64,000 bases of DNA from Heterodera schachtii (taxonomy: Eukaryota; Nematoda; Chromadorea; Rhabditida; Heteroderidae). The notes beneath the pieces were generated by a model. The model saw nothing but the letters and a program-made list of their open reading frames with translations, was not told where the DNA came from and did no database searches. Numbering within the stretch: the stretch's first letter is position 1; each line of letters begins with the position of its first letter. The stretch lies in assembly GCA_023374025.1 (NCBI GenBank), contig SIJG01000006.1, positions 233,596 through 297,595 of the forward strand, in the 5' to 3' direction. Positions 24,065 through 34,220 of the stretch are shown here, one piece after another. The translations under genes and the position numbers were made by a program.

Positions 24065-24369
24065 TTTCTTTAGTAAAAACTTTTAAATTAGCAATTTTGT
24101 AAATTAATTTATCCAATTTAATGATGGAATTTAGGTAAATTACGCTGCTTTATGAATTATTTATGAATGTATTTAAACGTTATAAATGAGAATTTATTGC
24201 TTTGTATTGATTATAAATATGGATTAATTAAAAAGCAGGCATTATTCAGCTTAATTATCCCTAAATCAGGAGAGAAAATTTTAATATTTCAGATTTTCTA
24301 ATGCAAATTAGTTTTTCAAAAGCATTTAGTCACAGTTTTTCAGATATTTTTTAAGGAAAATTTCTTCAA

Positions 24370-24560
24370 TTTTTCTTATAATCGTCCATTTAATCCCTCC
24401 AAAATCTCTTTCCCCAATTGTTTTCTTCCATATCGAAATGCTCATTCCGTTTTCGGTTATTTCTTTTCAACGAATGCCAAATTCTTTCTTTAATCTTTTA
24501 ATTCCATCATAACTTATCCCAATTTTCTTACAAAAGCCATAATTGGGCCAATTTTAGAAA
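24370..24560 (-). pseudogene. Short HTH family remnant
   Basis: Minus-strand sequence encodes KKIGISYDGIKRLKKEFGIR and, in another frame, a terminal WKKTIGERDFGG-like piece. It is a degraded end of another family copy. The matching point in D (about 40560) is where the LTR retrotransposon inserted. Confidence 0.5.
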
Positions 24561-25099
24561 AATTTATAAATTTCATCAATAATTATGCGTTAATAAAAAA
24601 AATTGCGCAATAAGCGAATAAATTCCGTAATTTTACTATAAAAATAAATAAATGCAAAACAACAGTAGAAAAAAATATCTTTATTCATAGAATATAATAA
24701 ATAATATTCAATCTCATAATTATTGCAATGCAAAACTTTGATTTTATTATAATTTTGGTTTTATTTTCATTTGTTTTTTTTTTTTGCAGAAGTATTTTTT
24801 TTCCTTTTTTCTTTTTTTTGATTAAATAAATTTTTTTATATTATTTCTTTAATTTAAAAAAATGTTCTTTTTTTTTTAAATTTATACTGATTTTTCGCAT
24901 TTGTCATGAGGATAAAAAAATTTATACCCAATTTTTTAATGTAAATTTTCTGCCATTTGCCACCACGAAAATATAAGAATATTATTATTTTTTTTAAATT
25001 TTTCCTATTTTTGCGATCAATCCAAAGCAATAAATTCTCATTTGCATCATTTATTAGTAAGAAATAAATTATTAAACATCTAAAATTTCGCAAATTCCG

Positions 25100-25469
25100 T
25101 CATCAATTTATTTCAAAAACTGATGAAGAAAAAATTGAAATTGTCAATAAATTCAATTCAATGGCCAATGAATACAAGCCAAATGGACAGTATTCGTTAA
25201 AAGAATGGAACGAAAATTGTAAAGAAATTTGTACGAAAATTGGAGTTGGATATGGAACAATTAAAAAATGGAAGAAACAATTTGGCATTTGCCGTAAAAG
25301 AATAACGGAGAAAGAAAAAATGGAAAAAATGAAAATTTATTGGAGAATAAAAAGCAAAAATTCAAAGATGCTTGATAAAGAATTTGCCAAAATGATGAAA
25401 ATTGATAGAACGACCATTTCAAAATGGAAGAAACAATTAGGAGAAGAAATTTTGAAGGATCAAAAATAG
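25100..25469 (+). pseudogene. 5'-truncated HTH family gene (block C)
   Basis: It begins in the linker (KTDEEKIEIVNKFNSMANEY) and continues with HTH2 (TKIGVGYGTIKKWKKQFG) and HTH3 (AKMMKIDRTTISKWKKQLG) to a stop at 25469. Compared with the intact block D gene at 48175, about 400 bp holding the start codon, signal peptide, motif and HTH1 are deleted. The shared upstream block survives at 25015-25065. Confidence 0.75.
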
Positions 25470-25639
25470 AAAAACCAAAACCTTTGAAAAAATGGATAAT
25501 TATCCAACCAAAAAAATTATTTACGACAAAAAAAGTGATTAATTTTCTTTTATTTTATCAAAAACGTTGTCAAGATAACTGGCATAAAATCCGTTTTTTT
25601 TTAAAATTTATATCCAACGAATTTATTTCGATTGTAAGT

Positions 25640-25775
25640 ACATAAGAGGGTAGAGCGGTACTGGTACCGGTAATTACCGCTTTTTTTGGTACCGGTACCG
25701 GTACCGATTTTTTCAAAAATAAATGTACCGTTATCGTTTTGTCTAGTACCGATACCGCCTGAAAAAAATTGCACT
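25640..25775. repeat. GGTACC/ACCGGT-rich repeat
   Basis: Overlapping palindromic words (ggtaccggtaccggtaccg and related) sit in an AT-rich context, with accgataccgcc on the far side. A shortened relative lies at 49235-49290 in block D. It is probably an inverted-repeat element end. It does not code. Confidence 0.5.
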
Positions 25776-25799
25776 CGTAAGAATAGAAGTCTTATTGTT

Positions 25800-27560
25800 A
25801 GCATAAAATTGTTGATGTAAATTTATTGAAAGGGAAAATTTAAAAAAAGAACATTTCGCCAAATTTTAGCATTTTATTTCGTCATATTTTATTGGGATCG
25901 AGCCATTTTTTCCTTAAAAAATTGGCTTAAAATTGTAAAACTTAGTCATTTTTGGATAAAATCGGTTAACAAAGCGTTTTTTTTTTTTGGAAAAACCGCG
26001 CCACAAAAAAAAAGCAATTTAAAAGCAAAAAATTGAAGAGATTGAATTTTTTAAGAAAAATAGGAATTATTGGGGCCCGGCGGCGCTGATAAGCGTTCCG
26101 TGATTGTTTCAAACGAAAAATATGACTATTAATTGATTTTGTTTGCATTTTTTTATGCTTTTAAAAAATGGGGATTTTTTTTCCAAATGAGAAATTTTTT
26201 GAGGTATTTTAGTGGCAAATGATGATTTTTATGGCTGAAATGAGGATTTTCAAAATTTTGAGACCGAAACTCTGAATTAAATCATAATTCTGAATAAAAA
26301 AATAAGCCGGACCCCATCGCAAAATTGGAAAATTGGCTGCTGACCCCGCTTGTTTCGCAAAAAATCTTAATTTTGGGGTCTAAATCTGAATTTTAGTGTT
26401 CTTTATCCTGAATTTGAAAAAAAAAAAAACTTGACCACCCTGAATATAAATATACTTCTGAACAATTCTAATGCTAAAAAACAGACACTCGCGCGAAAAC
26501 GGAATAAAAATTTTGTATTTTGAAAAATTTTGCCAAAAATTTTTAATGTTGGTCATAACTTTCTTAAACTTAATGAATTTTTTTAAATTTTGCAAGAAAA
26601 TAGAAAACACTTAATGTTTTTGAGAATTAAAAATTTGGTTGCTTTTGAGCAAAGTTATACCAAAAAATTTATTTCAATGCTTTTTTGAGTACCGCCAATT
26701 TTGAAATTGGTTTTCAAATCGATTAAATGAAAATGCCAGCAAAAAATGTTAATTTGTTGACATTTTTTCCTCTTACCTTTTAATACCCATTTGCCATGGG
26801 TTCGGATCCGCATGACTGATAGTGAATTATTTTGATTTTTTTTTTCTATGTATTATCACACCTAGCATCCTTTTTTAACTGCATTTTTATACATAAAAGT
26901 ATTCTTGATGATTATTTTAAAAAAATTTTGTGGTTATAGTCCCAATTTTATTTTTTTATGAACTTTTAAAAAATGAAAATTTAAATTGATTTTTCAGAAC
27001 TCTGATCAATTTTTTCTGATCAATTTAGGGTCAGGGAAAAAAGTGTTTTTAACTTTCAAAAAAATAAATATGTAGCCTGCTTTTGGCATTTTTGACTAAT
27101 GCAAAAAGAAACCAAAAAAATAAAAAATAAAATTTTTTCTATGTAAAAAATAGATTCATTCCATTGGAAAAACGATGTGAGATATTTATTTTGTTAAAAA
27201 ATGTGTCTTGTTGTGTTAATCACATGTTGAGCCGAACTTTTAAAAAAAAAAGTCAAAATGATACATTAATGGAAATTAAATTTAAAAATCAGCAAATAAT
27301 AAATGTAAAACCAATTTGGCATAAATTTTTTTGTACGAAAGCCTTCTAATGGGCGCTAATAGAAAATGTTTTTTTTTTTGAAAATTGTCAAAAAACTGAA
27401 CGAGTGAAACTTTTTTGTCAATTCTTTTTGCATACTATTTTTTTTGTTGTTTAATTTGATAGTTTGTGCTAATTTATGAGTTATAATTCTGTAAGTAAAA
27501 GTTAAATAATAATTAAATTAAATTATTAAAATTTTATATTTTTAATTTTTAATTTGGCTC
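25800..27560. other. Intergenic, dispersed repeat remnants
   Basis: Segments at 25840-26320 match 49320-49850 in block D, including a ggggcccggc-gcgctgataagc core that is also related to repeats near 36380-36540 and 58130-58170. Around 26520-26700 there are words shared with the 117-536 element (cataactttcttaa, gagcaaagttat). No gene is supported. The ORFs here are short and low-complexity. Confidence 0.45.
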
Positions 27561-27667
27561 AAAAATGTGATTTATTTTTAATATGCAAATAAGTCGTGCA
27601 ACACAAGCTAAAAAAAACAAATTCAAACTAAAAATGGCCGAAATATGGACGAAAATACCAAAATTTT

Positions 27668-28333
27668 TCATTCTTCCGTTCTTTCTTTTTCCAATTCTTT
27701 TTTCCATTTTTGAAGGCTATTTCGGTGAATTTTCAATGTTTTTCCAATTTCTTTGTCACTCATTTCCGGGTTTTTGCTTTTTATTTGCCAATATCTTTTC
27801 ATTTTTTCCATTTTCTCATTCTCCGTTATTCTTTTCTTGCTAATTCCAAATTGCTTCTTCCATCTTTCAATTGTCGTATATCCTACTCTTATTTTCTTAC
27901 AAATTTCGGCATAATTTTGGTGCCATTCTTTGGTTGAATATTTTCTTTTTTGCTTATATTCCTTTTTCATTGCAATAAATTTTTGAACAATTTCAATTTT
28001 TTCTTCATCAGTTTTCGATTTGTAGCAATTATTTGGCTTTTGATGAAGTTTCAATTTTTTAATCCATTTATAAATTGTCGTTCGATTTGTCCCCAATTTT
28101 TTCGCTATTTTTGCATCAATTTTCTTCCATTTTTTTGTTGAATATTTTCTTGCTTTTTCTTTAATTTTCTCTTTTATTTTATAATATTTTTGAATTATTT
28201 GTCTTTTTTCTTCTTTTTCTTCCCATTTTTCTCCAAATATTTCGCCAAATGTCTTTTGCTGCAATTTTTTCTTTTCTGACAAAATTTTGACAATTAAAAA
28301 AATAATTAAAAGTAATAATGGGAATAATTTCAT
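27668..28333 (-). CDS. Secreted tandem-HTH protein, intact (block C)
   Basis: This is an uninterrupted ORF of 221 aa when started at the ATG 28331-28333, chosen because it places the signal peptide (MKLFPLLLLIIFLIVKILS) at the N-terminus. Upstream in-frame codons lack it. The motif is QQKTFGEIFGEKWEEKEEK. HTH1 is KKLGTNRTTIYKWIKKLK, HTH2 is KKIRVGYTTIERWKKQFG and HTH3 is GKTLKIHRNSLQKWKKELE, ending EKERTEE. The third helix region is less conserved than in other members. Its D paralogue (50532-51219) is frameshifted before HTH3. Confidence 0.78.
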   Translation of the reverse strand: MKLFPLLLLIIFLIVKILSEKKKLQQKTFGEIFGEKWEEKEEKRQIIQKYYKIKEKIKEKARKYSTKKWKKIDAKIAKKLGTNRTTIYKWIKKLKLHQKPNNCYKSKTDEEKIEIVQKFIAMKKEYKQKRKYSTKEWHQNYAEICKKIRVGYTTIERWKKQFGISKKRITENEKMEKMKRYWQIKSKNPEMSDKEIGKTLKIHRNSLQKWKKELEKERTEE

Positions 28334-28609
28334 TTTTGTCGTCTCAAAAAAATTTTTTTTAAATAAAAAGGAAATAATTTTTTTATGTTGCAAATAAATG
28401 AATAAAAATGAATTTTTTCTGATTAAAAAAACAGCAAACCTATAACTCTACTGATTTAACGTAAAAATAAGGAAATCCTAATCAATTGCAGCAAATAATA
28501 ACAAAATAATTTACGTTAATAATTATATTCTATTGACAAAAATAATTGCCGATTGTAAAATAATGATTAAATAGAATTTTCCATTAATTAAAATTCCTAT
28601 TCTATTATG

Positions 28610-30881
28610 TCGTGATCGGAAAATCGGTCAGTGGAAAATGCGTCAGTGGAAAATGCGTCAGTGATACAAATATTTTAAAATAAAGTTCTATGGCATTAGT
28701 ATTGTAATATAGAAGTAAACTTCTATAAGAAAAACTGTTCTCAATTTCGAACTCCGGACCCGAACTCGAACAAAAAGTCGAAAAGTCAAAATTTCGAAAT
28801 TAGATTTTTTCTTAAAAATCGGTTTAAATACACGGAAACAAACTAAAAGCCATCAATCCTGCAATAAGAGATCATTATGCCGTTTTTGAACCAAAAATGC
28901 TAAATTCGAAATTTGGTCTATCGACTTTTTGTTCGAATTCGGGTCAGTAGTTCGGAATTGGCCGAAATGGATACCGGATTCGTAGTCAGTGCCCCCGAAA
29001 ACGCAAGGAACTTGTTTTTATGACAATAAAATTTTCACTGACGCATTTTCCTCTGACGCATTTTCCACTGACGCATTTTCCTCTGACGCATTTTCCACTG
29101 ACGCATTTTCCACTGACGCATTTCCACTGACGCATTTTCCACTGACGCATTTCCACTGACGCATTCCACTGATGCATTTTCCTCTGACGCATTTCCACTG
29201 AGCATTTCCTCTGCCGCATTTTCCACTGACGCATTTTCCACTGACGCATTTTCCACTGACGCATTTTCCCTGACGCATTTTCCACTGACGCATTTTCCAC
29301 TGACGCTTTTCCACTGACGCATTTTCTCTGGACGCATTTTCCACTGACGCATTTTCCACTGACGCATTTTCCACGGACGCATTTTCCCTCTGACGCATTT
29401 TCACTGACGCATTTTCCTCCTGACGCATTTTCCCTGACGCATTTTCCACTGACGCATTTCCACTGACGCATTTCCATGACGCATTTTCCACTGAGCATTT
29501 TCCTCTGACGCATTTCCTCTGACGCATTTTTCCATCTGACGCATTTTCCACTGACGCATTTTCCTCTGACGCATTTCCTACTGACGCATTTTCCACTGAC
29601 GACTTTTCCCTGACGCATTTTCACTTGACGCATTTTCCCTCTGACGCATTTTCCACTGACGCATTTTCCCTGACGCATTTTCCTCTGACGCATTTTCCAC
29701 TGACGCATTTTCCACTGAAACGCATTTTCACTGACACAATTTTCCACTGACGTATTTTCTCTGACGCATTTATCCACTGACGCATTTTCCCTAGAAAACG
29801 CATTTCCCCTGACGCATTTTCCAAAATCTGACAGCATATTTCCACTGACGCATTTTCCTCTGAAAACGCATTTGACGCATTTTCCACTGATCGCATTTTC
29901 CACTGACGCATTTTCCTCTGACGCATTTTCCTCTGACGCATTTTCCACTGACGCATTTTCCACTGACGCATTTTCCACTGACGCCTTTTCCCTGACGCAT
30001 TTTCCCCTGACGCATTTTCCACTGACGCATTTTCCACTGACGCATTTTCCACTGACGCATTTTCCACTGACGCATTTTCCTCTGACGCATTTTTCCACTG
30101 ACGCATTTTCCACTGACGCATTTTCCACTGACGCATTTTCCTCTGACGCATTTTCCACTGACGCATTTTCCTCTGACGCATTTTCCACTGACGCATTTTC
30201 CTCTGACGCATTTTCCACTGACGCATTTTCCTCTGACGCATTTTCCTCTGACGCATTTTCCACTGACGCATTTTCCACTGACGCATTTTCCTCTGACGCA
30301 TTTTCCACTGACGCATTTTCCATCTGACGCATTTTCCACTGACGCATTTTCCACTGACGCATTTTCCTCTGACGCATTTTCCACTGACGCATTTTCCACT
30401 GACGCATTTTCCACTGACGCATTTTCCACTGACGCATTTTCCACTGACGCATTTTCCACTGACGCATTTTCCACTGACGCATTTTCCACTGACGCATTTT
30501 CCACTGACGCATTTTCCACTGACGCATTTTCCACTGACACATTTTCCACTGACGCATTTTCCACTGACGCATTTTCCTCTGACGCATTTCCACTGACGCA
30601 TTTTCCACTGACGCATTTTCCACTGACGCATTTTCCACTGACGCATTTTCCTCTGACGCATTTTCCACTGACGCATTTTCCTCTGACGCATTTTCCACTG
30701 ACGCATTTTCCTCTGACGCATTTTCCATTGACGCATTTCCACTAACGCATTTTCCACTGACGCATTTTCCTCTGACGCATTTTCCACTGACGCATTTTCC
30801 TCTGACGCATTTTCCACTGACGCATTTTCCTCTGACGCATTTTCCACTGACGCATTTTCCACTGACGCATTTTCCGGGCAC
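28610..30881. mobile_element. Foldback-type element with expanded 15-bp satellite
   Basis: It is flanked by an 8-bp direct repeat ctattatg (28602-28609 and 30882-30889). The left end is gtgatcggaaaatcggtcag followed by two units of the satellite in reverse orientation (tcagtggaaaatgcg). The right end is the complementary ..cgcattttccgggcac. The interior has a second imperfect inverted repeat (cgaactccggacccgaact... at about 28749 against ...ttcgaattcgggtcagtagt at about 28929). The same insertion in D (51496-51961) is 466 bp. The size difference is the satellite array. It has no coding capacity. Confidence 0.75.
29032..30872. repeat. 15-bp minisatellite, about 120 copies
   Basis: The unit is tgacgcattttccac, with a common variant ending in ctc in place of cac. 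Irregular units and indels are concentrated in the left half (29100-29900), while the right half (29900-30870) is more regular. Because the unit is a multiple of three it is open in all phases and makes long repetitive ORFs (up to 631 codons on minus). These change phase at indels and are not regarded as genes. Confidence 0.9.
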
Positions 30882-30962
30882 CTATTATGTTTCAATAGAA
30901 AAAAATCGTAGAAAAATATCCACTATTACATATGTAATTGACTAATTAACAATTTGACTCCA

Positions 30963-31260
30963 TGGAAAAATTAAGCAAAAAGAAAGAAAATAATCTGCGA
31001 AAGAAAGGAGTAAAATTATTTCGAAAATAGCGAAAAAATTGGGAACAAATTCTAATTATATTCAAAAATGGATTAAAGAATTGGGCTGCCTGAATTAAAA
31101 ATTACAAAAAAAATAAACCAAAAACTGATGAAGAACAATTAGAAATTATTCAAAAATTCATTTCAATGGCAAATGAATATAAACAAAAAAGAAAATATTC
31201 GAAAAATGAATGGAACTAAAATTATGCCGAAATTTGTAAGAAAATTGGAGACTTGAGACC
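30963..31260 (+). pseudogene. Decayed HTH family remnant at block C breakpoint
   Basis: Plus-strand pieces encode KIKQKERK, IAKKLGTNSNYIQKWIKELG (HTH1), then a linker with several stops and NYAEICKKIGD, where the homology ends. There is no start or signal peptide. It marks the right junction of segmental duplication C. Confidence 0.6.
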
Positions 31261-31489
31261 CTAACCTAAGTAAACTGTAGAATTAAGAGGAATTGGCTGA
31301 TTGAAATTAGATTTTCCGTCTTCTTCCTCATCCGCGAATTTGCCAACTTATTTTTAACTTTTATATTATTATAATTCAAATTATTATGTTAAACATAATT
31401 CTAATAATCTCTTAAGAAAAAAATCATATATTTCTATGAAAAAATAAATCTGATTTCTATTACTGATCAAGTTAATAAGCAGTAATTAC

Positions 31490-31940
31490 ACCCAATGATT
31501 TTGGATGGTTTTTTATAATCTCATGATTTTTCTTTATTACTTCGGGATTTTACCTTGGCACATTTAAAAAACAAATATTAGGCATTTGTAAATAAGAATT
31601 AATTTTGAATAAATTATATTTCTACTCTACTGGTCATCAAAATTGCAATGAAAGTAGGGGATAAAAAGGACTATCCAAAAATGAGTGACAAATATTTCAA
31701 AAATGATAAAAATTTTACGTTCCTAATCCGCGTTAAATCAAATTATTTGCTCGATTTTTGCATAATCTCACGAAGTTAATCCGATTTTTTTTATTAAAAA
31801 TTTTCTCTATAACTTGTCGATTTTACATTAGAACATTTAAAAAAATAATATTACGCATTTGCAAATAAAAAATAATTTTTAAATATGTTTATACTCTACT
31901 TTTGTCATCAAAATTGCAATGAAAGTAGCGAAAACCAAAT
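31490..31940. repeat. Imperfect tandem duplication, about 270-bp unit
   Basis: Two diverged units share the series TTTGCATAATCTCA/TTTATAATCTCATGA, acatttaaaaaa..aatatta.gcatttg and catcaaaattgcaatgaaag (31635 and about 31906). Non-coding and AT-rich. Confidence 0.55.
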
Positions 31941-32145
31941 ATTTTTTGATCAATAGGATAAAAATGATTATTTAATCGACGAATTATTTATTTTTTATTT
32001 AATAATAATCTTCCTTTTTAAAATTATTTATTCTGAATAAAATATATATGTATTTGCCATGAAAATATTCCGTCAAATAAAATAATAAATTCATTTTTAA
32101 ATGTTTTAAATTTATTTGTTTTTTAGGAAATATCTCATCTTTGAA

Positions 32146-32421
32146 ATGAAATTATGCCTAATATTTTCTTTAATTTTATTTTTGATCGTCATTAATTATG
32201 TTGGATCAGTGGATCAAAAATTGCAACAGAAAACATGGAAGAAACAATTTGGCATTAGCAAGAAAAAGATAACGGAGAAAGAAAAAATGGAAAATTTCAA
32301 AATTTATTTGCAAATAAAAAAAGAAAATCCAAAAATGAGTAACAAGGAAATTGCAAAAACATTGAAAATTCATCTAAGGAGCATTTTCAATTGGAAGAAG
32401 CAATTTGGAGAAAAAATTTAA
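32146..32421 (+). CDS. Miniature secreted HTH protein (signal peptide plus HTH3)
   Basis: This is a 91-aa ORF with ATG at 32146. It has a signal peptide (MKLCLIFSLILFLIVINYVGS) and then LQQKT, which is joined directly to WKKQFGISKKKITEKEKM (the end of HTH2) and HTH3 (AKTLKIHLRSIFNWKKQFG). Relative to a full member, everything from the QQKSF motif through HTH2 is missing as one clean in-frame deletion. The reading frame is intact, so a small secreted single-HTH protein could be made. Its 3' flank is that of the 5983/16865 genes. It is either a functional variant or an in-frame decay product. Confidence 0.55.
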   Translation: MKLCLIFSLILFLIVINYVGSVDQKLQQKTWKKQFGISKKKITEKEKMENFKIYLQIKKENPKMSNKEIAKTLKIHLRSIFNWKKQFGEKI

Positions 32422-32713
32422 TTCAAATTTTGAAAAAGAATGGAGGAAAAAGAAAGTCATGAAACTAATGATAAAATAAAATTTTGATTCTCTGTTTCAA
32501 TGTTTGTTCCTACAATTATTTAATCGAAAAACATTAAATTTTATTTTTTCTGTAGCATCGAATAATTTTTTTAAAAATGTCTATATTCATTTTTTAATGC
32601 ATAACAATGAAAGTAAACTTTTCTCTAAATTAATAAAATTAGAAATTTAACAGAATAACATATTACGTATTAAATTATGATATAATTTTGTTTAAATCAA
32701 TCAGAAAATTTTC

Positions 32714-33009
32714 GGCGCTATATTAAAAGTGGTCGATTTTGAAAATTTTTCAACTTTTTTTTGGTCAAAATTTTTTTTTGTTTTTTTTTACACATAATGA
32801 TGAATATTAAGTATTAATAGCACAATTATGGTGAATAAAAAGTATATACACGATTTTTATCCAAAAAAAATTTACAAAACAAAAGGGTCTCCTCCCCCCT
32901 ATGGTTTTTGATAAAATTCAAAATGTATCACTTTATAACTAGCGCCAAATTTGCTTAACAGGCCCAAATAATTGTCATATTCGTGATCGACCACTTTTAA
33001 TATAGCGCC
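32714..33009. mobile_element. hAT-type MITE with perfect TIRs and 8-bp TSD
   Basis: This 296-bp element has 24-bp perfect terminal inverted repeats (32714-32737 and 32986-33009, beginning ggcgctatattaaaagtgg). It is flanked by a perfect 8-bp target-site duplication, aaattttc (32706-32713 and 33010-33017). The homologous site in block C (about 18140) lacks the insertion. No coding capacity. An 8-bp duplication is typical of the hAT superfamily. Confidence 0.85.
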
Positions 33010-33859
33010 AAATTTTCTAATTCTGTTTTTAAATTATACTATAATAATGTTTTAGGTAAAATTAAAAATTAAAAAAATTAATTGAAAGATGAAGTTTGCT
33101 GCCTTTGAAATTTTTCAAAAGCTGAAAAAACATTTCATTTAGCATTTTTTGGAGGAGAAGACAAATAAAATATTTGAAAACATGAAAGTCGGTCGGAGGA
33201 AGAAAATTTTCGAATAGGCTTTTCATAAAACCCAAATCAAAATTTGTAATTTTTGGCATAATATTCAGTTTATTCATTATTATTTATATTATTATTTCCT
33301 TTGATATTTATGTGATGGTTAAAGCTTTAAATGGATTTTTTTATTGAAATAATAATTTTGGTCATTCCCCGGATTGGTTTCTCAGATCCCCGAGAATTTA
33401 AACCCCCGATTGGTCGAGGAGTTAAATCAATTTTGAATTATAATAAATTTCGAAGCGTTAGTTAAAAAAATTCTTTTGTAAAATGAAATTGTGCTGCGTT
33501 TGAAATTTCAAATTGAATCAAAAAAAAATTCAACAGAAATTTTTAAGTTTAGCTTTACAAAATTTATGTCACTTTTTTTTACTATAATTAATTTTATTAT
33601 TAAAAGTTTTTGCCAATTATCAAATGAATAGGTGGTACACCAAGGAAAATTATTATAAATAATGATTTTTGATGTTTTTCTTTATTATAAATTATTCATT
33701 AAAAAATATATAAATTATTATTCTTATTTAAAGGATGCCTTTAATTTGTTGTGATAATGTTTTAAAAATAGCTTTTAATTTTCATCAATTTTAATCACCC
33801 TTTCACTACCAATTGTCAATTAACAAATTCCGATCACTTTTAATAATAAATTTAATTTT

Positions 33860-34220
33860 TAATTTCCATCATTTTTCACTTCTCATTGATCACTTCCGCT
33901 TTGATTTTGGCAATTATCAACTAACAATTTCCGATCACTTTTAATTAAATTTTTTAAGTTTTATATCCATTGTTTTTCAGTTCCCAAATTAGTTGAGATA
34001 ATGTCTCAAAAGAAGCTTTTCTTTTTCGTCCATTTAAATCACCGTTTCACAATCTAATTATCAATTAACAATTTCCGATCACTTTTAAACGTATTTTTTA
34101 AATAATTTCAATCATTTTTCATTTCCCATTGATCACTTCCGCTTTGATTATCGCAATAATCAATTAACAAATTACGATCACTTTTAATTATTAATTTAAT
34201 TATTTAATTTCCATCATTTT
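33860..34220. repeat. Tandem repeat in CFAP36 3' region, derived from exon 9 end
   Basis: Imperfect units at about 33866, 33961, 34096 and 34206 share ttcacttcccattgatcact, which includes the final codons and stop of CFAP36 exon 9, and tccgatcactttta. They form the presumed 3' UTR or downstream region of the gene. The array is also present in block C. Confidence 0.6.

Larger units (their letters stand above)
17925..30962. repeat. Segmental duplication block C
   Basis: This direct, diverged copy of 32575-52040 has the same order: HTH 3' flank, CFAP36 3' exons, HTH genes in inverted pairs, then an HTH gene with the foldback element. It lacks the LTR retrotransposon and the MITEs at 32714, 34452 and 36031, and it lacks CFAP36 exons 1-2. 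The right breakpoint is at about 30962, where D continues towards CFAP36 exon 2 but C runs into an HTH remnant. Confidence 0.8.

Noticed and set aside
29032..30872. CRISPR array
   Set aside because: The units are contiguous 15-mers with no unique spacers, and the genome is eukaryotic.
28986..30895. Long repetitive ORFs (631, 424, 257, 192 codons on minus; 151 on plus) with ENASV/GKCVS/KMRQW-type repeats
   Set aside because: They arise because a stop-free 15-bp unit is open in every phase. Frames change at indels, there is no promoter or signal peptide, and the same insertion in block D lacks the array entirely.
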